Below, one piece after another: positions 9,142 through 16,859 of a stretch of DNA of 64,000 nt. The number at the start of each line of letters is the position of its first letter. Position 1 is the stretch's first letter. The DNA lies in assembly GCA_963799105.1 (NCBI GenBank), contig CAWCVR010000010.1, positions 558,001 through 622,000 on the forward strand, written 5' to 3'. The position numbers and the translations under genes are program-made. This DNA is from CAWCVR01 sp963799105. Its GTDB lineage: Bacteria > Acidobacteriota > Terriglobia > Bryobacterales > Bryobacteraceae. A model generated the notes under the pieces. That model saw only the letters and a list, made by a program, of their open reading frames with translations, was not told the origin of the DNA and searched no databases.

Positions 9142-11037
9142 GCGCCCCATCATCAGCCGGTAGGCGCGCTCCGCATCCGCATCGGGCTCCTGCTTTCGCT
9201 CCACCCAGGAGCGGAGCCATTTCCCCGTCCGGGCGTCGTCGCCGATCGCCTGGAACGTCTTGCTCAGGCCCAGGGCGCAACGCGGTTCGGTGGGGTAGAA
9301 CTGCATGTGAAACTGGCACTGGTTCTCCAGGCTGACCAGGCCATCCAGCCGGTTCAGCGGTTTCACGTCCGGCGGCGGATGGCGCATGAAGATCATGTCC
9401 ATGTGGTCCTGGTAAACCAGCTTCCACTCGGTCTTCGGGAGGACCAGGAGAGCCGTAGGCAGCGAGTACGGTTGTCCGCTGGTGAACTCGATGCCGCTCA
9501 TGAGAATCACCTCGATGCCGTAATCGTTCAAAAGCTGCGCCGGGTCCCTGCCGCCGCTGGAGTCGAGCGTGATCATGCGGTACGCGTCGCGGAAGACGGC
9601 TTCGTTGAGCGCGCGGCCATCGATGAAGACGCGCTCCCGCGGCCACAGTTTCCAGATCAGGTAGCCGCCCTGGTGGTAGTTGTTGAGCATCGGGCCGGCG
9701 ATGCGATGGACGAGCATGAAATCGGCCGCCCCCTGGGGCCAGAAGTCCTCACCGGCGATGAAGCGGAAGGCTCTGGGCGAGGCGCTCTGCGCATACGCCG
9801 CGCAGGCCAGCGCCACCGCCACCCCGGCCTCGGCGATCCGCATGCGTCCGCGCGCCGCCAGGAAACAGACCGCGGCCAGCGCCGCCGCCACCGCCAGCGG
9901 CTTCATCCACTGGCCCGCGCCGCCCATGTTCCAGTAAGTGGAAATCGCCAGCGCGAGTAACAGACCCTGTCCCACCCATGCCATGGCCCGCTTCCAGGGG
10001 AAGTAGGCCGCCACGATGACCGGCCCGGCGAGCGCGATCAGGAAGCCGTTGCGCAGCGCGGAGACCGAAGCCGCGGCGAAGAGAGCGAACAGCAGCCAGT
10101 CCACCAGCCGCGCCCGCCTGCCTGCCCACAGCAGACACAGCGCGCCCGAATACAGCAGCACGGTGTACACCGACAACTCCCCGTAATGCGGAGGCTGCCA
10201 TTCCAGGATGGAGGCTTGCATGCCGCTGCGCCGGTAACTGGCCAGCACCTGGAAAATCCGGAAGCCGTTGGGGTTGAGGCCCGCCACCAGCACCGAGCAG
10301 ACGGTCACCGACAACAGACGCCGCTCGTCCGCCCGCGGCCGGCCGCGCCACCGCAGCCACACAGCCTGGGCGCAGTATCCGCCCAGGGCCACCCAGCCCA
10401 GAACGAAGCCGCCGTGGCAATTGGCCCAGAACAGAAACAGCGGCGGCAGCAGCCACAAAGGCCGGCCGCGTTCCAGTATCAGCAGGGTGGCGGCCAGCAG
10501 CACGTAGGTGAAGATGTGAGGCCGCTCCACGGCCAGGACGTCGATGACGTTGGCGGCGGCCAGGCCCGCGGCCACCGCCCAGTAAAACTCCTTCGTCCGC
10601 CGATAGGTCAGCAGCCCGGCCAGCGCGCAGAAGGAGAACAGCAGCAGCGTGCGCAGCGCCACCACTCCGCCGAAGCCGCCCACGGCGTATGCCGCATAGA
10701 AAATCGCCTGCGAGAGCCACTCGTGCGTCAGGTTGAAATGGCGGATCATGGGCTCTTCGGGATAGAGCGGCTGGCCCATTTCGGTGGTGAAGGAGAAGGG
10801 ATCGGGCACAGGCAACCGGTGTTGCTGGACGATGTACTGTCCCGTTTTGAGGTGCCACCAGCCGTCGGCGTCGCCGAACGCGTGCGAGAAGACGGCCAAA
10901 AGTACGACCGTTGCGCAGGCCAGCACCAGCACCCGCAACCAGCGCGACGCCGCATCGGCGTCCAGTGACGGGGCCGTGGGCGTTGGCGGCTGAGCGGGTG
11001 TCTTGGGGCGGGACCACGGCGCGGCTTTTCGGGACAT
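9139..11037 (-). CDS. Polytopic membrane protein, possibly GT-C-type glycosyltransferase-like
   Basis: 632 residues. After a Pro-rich cytoplasmic leader there is one membrane segment, a DADGWWHLKTGQYI region, then about ten more hydrophobic segments and a soluble C-terminal domain containing GGYLIWKLWP and RVFIDGRALNE. The layout (early Asp-rich loop, many membrane spans, periplasmic C-terminal domain) resembles GT-C-like membrane proteins that are common near polysaccharide genes, but I see no decisive catalytic motif. The start is the ATG at 11037 (MSRKAAPW); the longer frame runs into repeat A2. It diverges from the MBOAT gene, which may hint at a shared envelope role. The TAG stop is contributed by repeat C1. 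Confidence 0.7.
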   Translation of the reverse strand: MSRKAAPWSRPKTPAQPPTPTAPSLDADAASRWLRVLVLACATVVLLAVFSHAFGDADGWWHLKTGQYIVQQHRLPVPDPFSFTTEMGQPLYPEEPMIRHFNLTHEWLSQAIFYAAYAVGGFGGVVALRTLLLFSFCALAGLLTYRRTKEFYWAVAAGLAAANVIDVLAVERPHIFTYVLLAATLLILERGRPLWLLPPLFLFWANCHGGFVLGWVALGGYCAQAVWLRWRGRPRADERRLLSVTVCSVLVAGLNPNGFRIFQVLASYRRSGMQASILEWQPPHYGELSVYTVLLYSGALCLLWAGRRARLVDWLLFALFAAASVSALRNGFLIALAGPVIVAAYFPWKRAMAWVGQGLLLALAISTYWNMGGAGQWMKPLAVAAALAAVCFLAARGRMRIAEAGVAVALACAAYAQSASPRAFRFIAGEDFWPQGAADFMLVHRIAGPMLNNYHQGGYLIWKLWPRERVFIDGRALNEAVFRDAYRMITLDSSGGRDPAQLLNDYGIEVILMSGIEFTSGQPYSLPTALLVLPKTEWKLVYQDHMDMIFMRHPPPDVKPLNRLDGLVSLENQCQFHMQFYPTEPRCALGLSKTFQAIGDDARTGKWLRSWVERKQEPDADAERAYRLMMGR

Positions 11038-11066
11038 CGGAAGAGCCCCAATTTTACCATCCGTCC

Positions 11067-11188
11067 GTGGGGCGGACGCCCTCGTCCGCGGCCGGCCCCC
11101 TGGCCGGCCTCCTGCCAGTGGCAGGCATTCGATCCTACGAACGAGAGCGGGACGAGGCCGTCCCGCGCGGACCAGCGCTCCGCCCCAC
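11067..11188. repeat. Family A dispersed repeat, copy A2 (inverse orientation)
   Basis: It has the same ends as A1 (GTGGGGCGGAC and a CCGCCCCAC end), with the halves in reverse order. It fills the divergent intergenic region between the minus-strand membrane protein and the MBOAT gene. The core sequence differs from A1. Confidence 0.88.
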
Positions 11189-11251
11189 ATCACGCCAGCG
11201 GTCCTGGCCAGCGCTCCTGGCCCTCGAATTGCCTGCTCCCTTCGCTACAAT

Positions 11252-12634
11252 ATGCAAGTGCAATCCGGCACCGGCCTCTACTTCGTCTTCCTCGCCACCG
11301 TCTTCTTCCTGTACTGGGGCTGCGCCGGGTCGCGCCTCGCCCGGCTGACGGTCATCCTGGCCGCCAATTTCCTGTTCCTGGCGCGCTTCGGTCTCTTCTA
11401 CATTTTTCTGATTCCCGCGTGCGCCACCATCGACTACCTGGTGGGCCTCGGCCTGATGCGCTTCCAGGACCGAGCGCCTCGCCGCGCCCTGGTGAGCCTC
11501 AGCATCGCCGTCAACTTGTCGCTCCTGGTGGGCTCGCGGCACATGGGCTGGTTCCTGAGTCCGGGCTGGGACTGGGTCTTTCCGCTCGGCCTCTCCTTCT
11601 ACACGTTCCAGGCGCTCACGTACACCATCGACCTGTACCGCCGCGACGCCGAGGGCACCGGCAGCCTGCTCGCCCATCTCTCCGCGGTTTCGTTCTTCCC
11701 CACGCTGCAAGCCGGTCCCATCACCCGCGTCGCCGAGCTGGTCAAGCAGTTCGCCAAGCCTCCGGCGCTCGACCGCTCCACCGGCGGCCGCGCCTTCTTC
11801 CTCATCGCGCTCGGCTTGCTCAAGAAGACCCTGATCGCCGATTTCCTGGCGGACAACCTGGTCAACCGCGTCTTCGACACGCCCAACCTGTACAGCGGCG
11901 GGCAGGCCCTCCTCGCCGTGTACGCCTTCTCGCTGCAGCTCTACTTCGACTTCTCCGGCTACACCGACATCGCGCGCGGCGCGGGGCTGCTGGTGGGCGT
12001 CGAGCTTCCCCGGAACTTCGACCGCCCCTACCTCTCCGCCAACATCGCCGAGTTTTGGCGGCGCTGGCACATCAGCTTCTCCAACTGGCTGCGCGACTAC
12101 CTGTATTTCTCCCTCCCCGGCAAGCGCACCAAAACGATGCCCTACGCCGGCCTGGTGATCACCATGCTGCTGGGCGGCCTGTGGCACGGCGTCACCTGGA
12201 CCTTCGCCATCTGGGGACTGCTGCACGGCGGCGCGCTGGCTCTCGATCGCTGGCGGCAGGTGCGCCTGCGCCGCCGCCCCACGCGGCCACAGCCGAGCCG
12301 CATCGGCCGCTATCTGGCCATCTTCGCCACCTACCAGTTCGTGTGCTTCACCTGGATCTTTTTCCGCGCCGGCAGCCTGGCGGAGGCCGGGCAGATCCTG
12401 CAGCGGATCGGCTCGCTGACCGTGGGGCTGGAAGCCGTTTCGCCGCTGCTCCTCGCCGTGCTGGCGCTGGCGGCGGCCGCGCTGTTCGTGCCCAAAGAGT
12501 GGTACGCTCGCGCCATGGACCGCTTCGCGGCCAGCCCCTTCTACGTTCACGCAGCGGCGCTCCTGTTGGTCGCGGCGGCTATCCAGCTTCTGGGCGGCCG
12601 CGGCAGTGTGGCCTTCGTGTACTCGCGGTTCTAA
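11252..12634 (+). CDS. MBOAT family O-acyltransferase, AlgI/DltB-like
   Basis: This 460-residue polytopic protein belongs to the membrane-bound O-acyltransferases that move an acyl group across the membrane onto a polysaccharide or other envelope acceptor. Seen directly: the early segment GLSFYTFQALTYTIDLYRRD, the QLYFDFSGYTDIARG motif, the FWRRWHISFSNWLRDYLYF motif, and LGGLWHGVTWTFAIWG, whose WHG histidine is the expected catalytic residue. A TACAAT hexamer sits directly before the ATG at 11252, so translation may really begin at the in-frame GTG at 11258 as a leaderless message. An SGNH protein gene follows after 3 bp, the usual partner arrangement (AlgJ/AlgX or DltD). Confidence 0.93.
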   Translation: MQVQSGTGLYFVFLATVFFLYWGCAGSRLARLTVILAANFLFLARFGLFYIFLIPACATIDYLVGLGLMRFQDRAPRRALVSLSIAVNLSLLVGSRHMGWFLSPGWDWVFPLGLSFYTFQALTYTIDLYRRDAEGTGSLLAHLSAVSFFPTLQAGPITRVAELVKQFAKPPALDRSTGGRAFFLIALGLLKKTLIADFLADNLVNRVFDTPNLYSGGQALLAVYAFSLQLYFDFSGYTDIARGAGLLVGVELPRNFDRPYLSANIAEFWRRWHISFSNWLRDYLYFSLPGKRTKTMPYAGLVITMLLGGLWHGVTWTFAIWGLLHGGALALDRWRQVRLRRRPTRPQPSRIGRYLAIFATYQFVCFTWIFFRAGSLAEAGQILQRIGSLTVGLEAVSPLLLAVLALAAAALFVPKEWYARAMDRFAASPFYVHAAALLLVAAAIQLLGGRGSVAFVYSRF

Positions 12635-12637
12635 CCC

Positions 12638-14026
12638 ATGAGAGCCTTCCCCGTCCAAACCGCGCTCACGCTCCTGACGCTGGCCGCGCTGCTCTCGGGC
12701 GCGCACCTGCTGCTGCCGGCCATCCAGGGCCCGACGCCCGCGCAGTTCGCCTCCATCGTGGATTTCGATCCCGCGCGCACCCCGCTGAGCCCGCTCCAGC
12801 GCCACGAGGATCCCACGCCGCTGGCCCCCGAGCCGAGCTTCGGCCGCAAAGGCGCGCCGGCGCTTCTAGAGGACTCTGCCGGGGTGCTCGACTCCTTCTA
12901 CGCCGCCCTGTGGCGCACCGAGAAGAAGCAGCCCGACGCCATCACCCGCATCGTCCACTACGGCGATTCGCCCACCACCGCCGACCTCATCACCGGCGAC
13001 GTGCGCGCCATCCTGCAAAGCCGCTACGGCGACGCCGGCCACGGCTTCATCCTCATCGACAAGCCCTGGGCCTGGTATCAGCACACCGGGGTGCGGATCG
13101 GCGGCTCCGGCTGGGACATGAGCCGCTCCACCAGCTACGAATCGCACGACGGCCTGTTCGGGCTGGGCGGCGTTTCCTTCGCCGGCGCGGGCGGAGCGTC
13201 CAGCCGCATCGTCTACTCCAGCCCCGGGCACCGGCACTTCGAGGTCTGGTATCTCAAACAGCCCGGCGGCGGCTGGCTGAGCGTCACCGGCGACGGCCGG
13301 CACCTGGGCACGCTGGACACCAGCGCCGACCGCAAAACACCGGGCTTCGCCGGCCTGCTGGCGCCAGCCGGCGTGCGCACGCTGGAGCTGCGCGTGGAGC
13401 GGCCGCCGGTGCGCGTGTTCGGCGTCATCGCCGAAAAGCCCGGCCCCGGCGTGGTCTACGACACCCTGGGGCTCAACGGCGCTTCCATTCACGTGCTGGC
13501 GCAGATCATGAACGCGGACCACTGGGCCGCCGAGTTGCGCCAGCGCCACCCCGACCTGGTGATCGTCAACTACGGCACCAACGAGGCCGATTTCGGAGCG
13601 TTCATCGACAGAGGATACGAGGGTGAGCTGCGCGAGGCCATCCGCCGCATCCGCGCCGCGCTGCCCGAGACTTCGATTCTGCTGATGAGCCCCATGGACC
13701 GCGGCAAGCACTCCGGCGGGGAGATTATCACCATGCCCACGATCCCCAAGCTGGTGGACATCCAGCGGCGTGTCGCGCGGGACACGGGCTGCGGCTTCTT
13801 CGACACGTTCCACGCCATGGGCGGCGATGGCACCATGGCCCGCTGGTACAACGGCCAGCCGCGCCTGGTCTCGGCCGACCTGATCCACCCGGGGCCGGCC
13901 GGAGGCAAGATGATTGCCACGGTGTTCGCGCGGGAACTGGGGGCGGGGTTGAATAGGTATAAGTTGAGGCAGGTTCTGCGGATGGCCGCGGAGCCGCGTG
14001 CTGCTACCCACGCCGTTGCACGGTGA
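12638..14026 (+). CDS. Membrane-anchored SGNH/GDSL-type hydrolase or acyltransferase
   Basis: The product has 462 residues with one N-terminal membrane segment (about 7-28), so the domain is periplasmic. Seen: the block I motif HYGDS with Ser111, an NYGTNE block near residues 311-316, and DLIHPG with Asp414 and His417. That is a complete Ser-His-Asp set. In MBOAT systems such partners complete O-acyl transfer or act as acyl esterases. The gene starts 3 bp after the MBOAT stop. It is clearly paralogous to the second SGNH gene at 16548; both share HxGDSxTxAD, an RxGDxGxG block, GLGGV and LxQPGGG. The foreign insert begins just downstream. Confidence 0.88.
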   Translation: MRAFPVQTALTLLTLAALLSGAHLLLPAIQGPTPAQFASIVDFDPARTPLSPLQRHEDPTPLAPEPSFGRKGAPALLEDSAGVLDSFYAALWRTEKKQPDAITRIVHYGDSPTTADLITGDVRAILQSRYGDAGHGFILIDKPWAWYQHTGVRIGGSGWDMSRSTSYESHDGLFGLGGVSFAGAGGASSRIVYSSPGHRHFEVWYLKQPGGGWLSVTGDGRHLGTLDTSADRKTPGFAGLLAPAGVRTLELRVERPPVRVFGVIAEKPGPGVVYDTLGLNGASIHVLAQIMNADHWAAELRQRHPDLVIVNYGTNEADFGAFIDRGYEGELREAIRRIRAALPETSILLMSPMDRGKHSGGEIITMPTIPKLVDIQRRVARDTGCGFFDTFHAMGGDGTMARWYNGQPRLVSADLIHPGPAGGKMIATVFARELGAGLNRYKLRQVLRMAAEPRAATHAVAR

Positions 14027-14286
14027 CGGGTAGTGCGCTAAATGGTGATCGATGGCTGCGCAGAGGCATTAGGGCAAAGTTTTGCTGGTTTTCGGACGAT
14101 GAGTCTCTCACAGGTGGGGCGGCGGTAGAACCAAGCTTCACTTCCGTTTTTCGCTGCCCTTGGCCCAGCGTGCCAGCACGGCTTTGCTCCATGGTGGCCG
14201 GGCGAAACCTGGAACCGCGGACGCGCATCTCAACAGACAGTAAGGGTTGGTGAAATACCACTAGCGGTTGGGGTGCGGAAAATCGG
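14027..14286. other. Intergenic region without recognisable gene
   Basis: This stretch is noticeably less GC-rich than its flanks and marks the start of the foreign-looking insert. Short open frames exist on both strands, but none has a recognisable family, a ribosome site or coding-like composition. Confidence 0.5.
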
Positions 14287-14321
14287 TTGACAACCTGTTG
14301 CTGGGTTGGTATCTTACCAAC
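14287..14321 (+). promoter_or_regulatory. Promoter and 17-bp palindromic operator of the toxin-antitoxin pair
   Basis: TTGACA at 14287-14292 is followed after 17 bp by TATCTT at 14310-14315, a good sigma-70 promoter. A perfect inverted repeat, GTTGGTA-TCT-TACCAAC (14305-14321), covers the -10 box. This is the position expected for an autorepressing MqsA-type antitoxin. Transcription would start about 2 nt before the toxin ATG. Confidence 0.7.
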
Positions 14322-14323
14322 AT

Positions 14324-14644
14324 ATGGCGGTAGCCTGCCGAACTCTTCGGGAAGCCGTAGACCTGCTGCACTACTGCCTTGAAGATGGAGGGGTAAAGCA
14401 CGGCGGGCACTTTCGGCAAGAACTCGCTAAAGAAGAACTCTCGTACGAAGATGCGTGAGGAGTTTTGCGGCGGGGGCGGATTTTCGATCCGCCTGAACAA
14501 GACATCAGGACAGGAGAATGGAAGTACCGAATGGAGGGACGCGAGGCAGGCGGAAGATGGGTAGCAATTATATTTTCTTTTAAGACCTTCGAGTTGGCGT
14601 TCTTGATTACAGTGTTTTCAATCGAGGCAAGGGGGAAAAAATGA
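14324..14644 (+). pseudogene. DUF4258/MqsR-like toxin broken by an in-frame TGA
   Basis: Reading from the ATG at 14324 in one frame gives LREAVDLLHYCLEDG and HGGHFRQELAKEELSYEDA, then a TGA at 14456-14458. The same frame continues with VLRRGRIFDPPEQD, GEWKYRMEGRE, GRWVAIIFSFK and LITVFSIEAR to a stop at 14642-14644. Both halves match the small RNase-like toxin family (DUF4258, related to MqsR) that pairs with MqsA-type antitoxins. Without the TGA the protein would have 106 residues. A TGG to TGA change at a Trp codon explains the break. The stop overlaps the antitoxin ATG (ATGA), the normal operon arrangement. The toxin is probably inactive; a sequencing error is the alternative. Confidence 0.75.
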
Positions 14645-15138
14645 AGAAGGCTGAATGCACCGCCTGCGGCGCGCCAGCCAGCGTAGTCCGAGGGAACTAC
14701 CGATTCACGGAATGTGGGCTACGAAATGTTGTGCTGCAAGGCATCGAGATTACCCGGTGTTCGAAATGCGGAAACGACGATATAGTCATACCGCGTATGA
14801 ACGATCTCATGCGAACACTGGCGTTTGCCGTTGTGAGCCAGCCATATCGATTGCAGGGCGAAGACGTGAGGTTTATTCGCAAGTACCTGAATATGACCCA
14901 GGTGCAGCTTGCGGATTTGCTGGACATTCACAAAACGAATTTGTCGAAGTGGGAGAACGACGAAGACAAGATTGGCGAACAGAGCGACCGCCTGATTAGG
15001 ACCGTGGCGCTCGCACTCGGCGAAGGGCTGAAGGGAAAAATGGAGCAGGTGATTCGTTCGTTTCCACATATTCGGAAGTCCAAGAAGAGGCCCGGACTTG
15101 AGATGGACCCCGAGAACCTGTCTTTCACCTTCGCGTAA
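14641..15138 (+). CDS. MqsA-type antitoxin: zinc finger plus XRE-like helix-turn-helix
   Basis: The 165-residue product has two CxxC pairs (Cys6/9 and Cys40/43) forming an N-terminal zinc-binding domain. A helix-turn-helix follows around residues 80-120 (MTQVQLADLL, then HKTNLSKWEND). This is the two-domain plan of MqsA/YgiT-family antitoxins: the zinc domain binds the toxin and the HTH represses the operon through a palindrome. A GGGGG-type Shine-Dalgarno sits in the overlapping end of the toxin frame. The toxin upstream is interrupted, so the antitoxin may persist as an orphan regulator. Base composition is lower in GC than the chromosome, suggesting acquisition. Confidence 0.85.
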   Translation: MKKAECTACGAPASVVRGNYRFTECGLRNVVLQGIEITRCSKCGNDDIVIPRMNDLMRTLAFAVVSQPYRLQGEDVRFIRKYLNMTQVQLADLLDIHKTNLSKWENDEDKIGEQSDRLIRTVALALGEGLKGKMEQVIRSFPHIRKSKKRPGLEMDPENLSFTFA

Positions 15139-15286
15139 GATGACTTCAAAGAGTGAATCCAGCGTGCGTTAGTCGCAAGGCCGCGCACGCTTTCTTGTTG
15201 GCTGCCAAGCGGAGGCAGGGAGGTCGCAAGTCTGAAGGAAGCGGCCGCTGGCGCTACATACAGCGGGCTGGTTGGCCGCGGAGTCT

Positions 15287-15666
15287 CCTCAACGCACATT
15301 TCCGGTCCCGCCCCATGACAGCACCCCCGCACAAACGCTACTCTGGTACTGACGATGGGAAGCTGTCCGCGCGCGATCACCGCACTCTGCCTGGCCGCAA
15401 CCGCGTTCTCGCTCGCCGCGCAGACCACGCAAACCACCCGCAGGCGCAAGCCCCGGCCCGCGCCCGTTCCCAAAAGCACCGCCGCGCAGCGTAGCGCGGC
15501 CGCCGCCAAGGTCGAGCAGTACCTGGAGGATTCCGCCGGCCACGCGCTCCTGCAGCCCGGCGCGCTCGTCCCCGTATTTGAACAATTCGCCCGCCTGGCT
15601 GCCGGACAGGAGCCCAAAACCGTCCACATGGTGCATTTCGGCGACTCCCATACGGCCGCCGACGAA
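15287..15666 (+). repeat. Direct repeat copy 1, carrying a truncated SGNH gene
   Basis: This segment matches 16468-16859 almost base for base, except a 12-bp difference near the 5' end and scattered substitutions. It contains the SGNH start region from the ATG at 15355 up to the HFGDSHTAADE codons, after which homology stops abruptly at GACGAA and the frame ends three codons later. The two copies bracket the NYN gene. Confidence 0.9.
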
Positions 15667-15678
15667 ATGCTAGCGTAA
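15355..15678 (+). pseudogene. 5' fragment of the SGNH gene (duplicate of the start of 16548-17891)
   Basis: The frame encodes 107 residues. The first 104 are nearly identical to the intact gene downstream (substitutions include E/D at 58, P/A at 68 and V/M at 93). The fragment keeps the signal peptide and the nucleophile motif HFGDSHTAAD but lacks the rest of the catalytic fold. It ends in the unrelated codons MLA and a stop. It was probably produced when the NYN-containing segment integrated. A short secreted peptide could still be made, but enzymatic activity is implausible. Confidence 0.85.
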
Positions 15679-15767
15679 TCGGGGTCTCGACCCTAGGCTG
15701 TACCCTCAACTGCGGGTATTGTCAAGTCGCGATTGGATCATTTACAATAGTTCTTACGACTCCCCGA

Positions 15768-15807
15768 CCCGGAAGGGTCGGTCCGGGCGGCCTATATGAC
15801 CGCCCTT
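15768..15807 (+). terminator. Two adjacent hairpins before the NYN gene
   Basis: CCGACCCGGAAGGGTCGG folds into a tight hairpin. GGGCGG, a 9-nt loop and CCGCCC followed by TTTTG form a second, terminator-like hairpin. They could isolate the NYN gene from upstream transcription, or mark an end of the inserted segment. Confidence 0.5.
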
Positions 15808-15812
15808 TTGAT

Positions 15813-16457
15813 TTGACCACGCCAACTGCCGCGCATCTGAAGACGATTGTCTACGTTGACGGCTTCAATTTCTACTACGGCGCCATCAAGGGGACGTGCT
15901 ACAAGTGGCTTAACCTGGCGCGCTTCTTCCAACTGCTCCGGCCTGCCGACAACATCCAGTGCATTCGCTACTTTACGGCCATGGTGGATGGCTCACACAG
16001 GCCCAACCAGGAGACTTACCTGAAGGCGTTAGCGACGACACCGGTTGTGGAGCCTGTTCTTGGTCATTTCAAGCGCAAACGCATCAAGTGCACGAACTCA
16101 CTGTGTACATACCCTGGAAGCCGTTTCTTCGAAACGCGAGAGGAAAAACACACTGACGTCAATATCGCGGTGTATATGCTGGACGACGCTTATCAGGGAG
16201 CATGCGATCAGATGATATTGGTGAGCGGGGACTCCGATCTGGTACCCGCAGTTAAGATTATTAAGAAGAGGTTCCCGCTCACGCGGATCTTCGTCTACGT
16301 TCCAGCCCAGCATCCAACTCGCGGTTTCGCCGCCGAACTACGATCGGTCTCTCACAAGCACAACACCATCCCAATGAACCTGCTGAAGCATGCCCAATTC
16401 CCCGATCCAGTCTACGACGGGTGCGGAGGACAGTTGCACAAACCTGCTTCCTGGTGA
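15813..16457 (+). CDS. NYN domain protein (LabA/PIN-like putative RNase)
   Basis: The product (about 214 residues) belongs to the NYN/LabA branch of PIN-like nucleases. The N-terminal strand IVYVDGFNFYYG carries the first metal-binding Asp. EEKHTDVNIAVYMLDDA supplies the central acidic motif, and MILVSGDSDLVPAVK the typical SGDSD motif. These acidic residues normally coordinate Mg2+ for RNA cleavage. Start choice is weak: the TTG at 15813 is the best in-frame option, with no clear ribosome site. The gene lies between two 380-bp direct repeats, next to an antitoxin, and looks horizontally acquired. Its role may be defence, RNA decay or selfish maintenance; the sequence does not decide. Confidence 0.85.
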   Translation: MTTPTAAHLKTIVYVDGFNFYYGAIKGTCYKWLNLARFFQLLRPADNIQCIRYFTAMVDGSHRPNQETYLKALATTPVVEPVLGHFKRKRIKCTNSLCTYPGSRFFETREEKHTDVNIAVYMLDDAYQGACDQMILVSGDSDLVPAVKIIKKRFPLTRIFVYVPAQHPTRGFAAELRSVSHKHNTIPMNLLKHAQFPDPVYDGCGGQLHKPASW

Positions 16458-16467
16458 GCCCGAACAG

Positions 16468-16859
16468 CCTCAACGCAAACTTCGGGCACTGCCTCCGGTC
16501 CCGCCCCATGACAGACCCCCCGCACAAACGCTACTCTGGTACTGACGATGGGAAGCTGTCCGCGCGCGATCACCGCTCTCTGCCTGGCCGCGACCGCGTT
16601 CTCGCTCGCCGCGCAGACCACGCAAACCACCCGCAGGCGCAAGCCCCGGCCCGCGCCCGTTCCCAAAAGCACCGCCGCACAGCGTAGCGCGGCCGCCGCC
16701 AAGGTCGAGCAGTATCTTGACGATTCCGCCGGCCACGCGCTCCTGCAAGCCGGCGCGCTCGTCCCCGTGTTCGAGCAATTCGCCCGCCTGGCTGCCGGAC
16801 AGGAGCCCAAAACCGTCCACATGATGCACTTCGGCGACTCCCACACGGCCGCCGACGAA
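16468..16859 (+). repeat. Direct repeat copy 2, overlapping the intact SGNH gene
   Basis: This is the partner of 15287-15666. It begins at CCTCAACGCA and ends at GACGAA inside the SGNH coding sequence, with start codons 1,193 bp apart in the two copies. Because this copy runs on into a complete gene, it is probably the original and the upstream one the duplicate. Confidence 0.9.

Noticed and set aside
14004..14261. 85-codon minus-strand frame after the first SGNH gene
   Set aside because: Overlaps the SGNH end, has no known domain and no ribosome site.
14456..14458. TGA as selenocysteine or as reassigned Trp in the toxin frame
   Set aside because: Other genes in the window end in TGA, and no SECIS-like structure follows. 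The position fits Trp. A point mutation or read error is simpler.
15153..15494. 113-codon + frame over the start of repeat copy 1
   Set aside because: It runs through the duplicated region in a frame different from the real SGNH frame and has no support.
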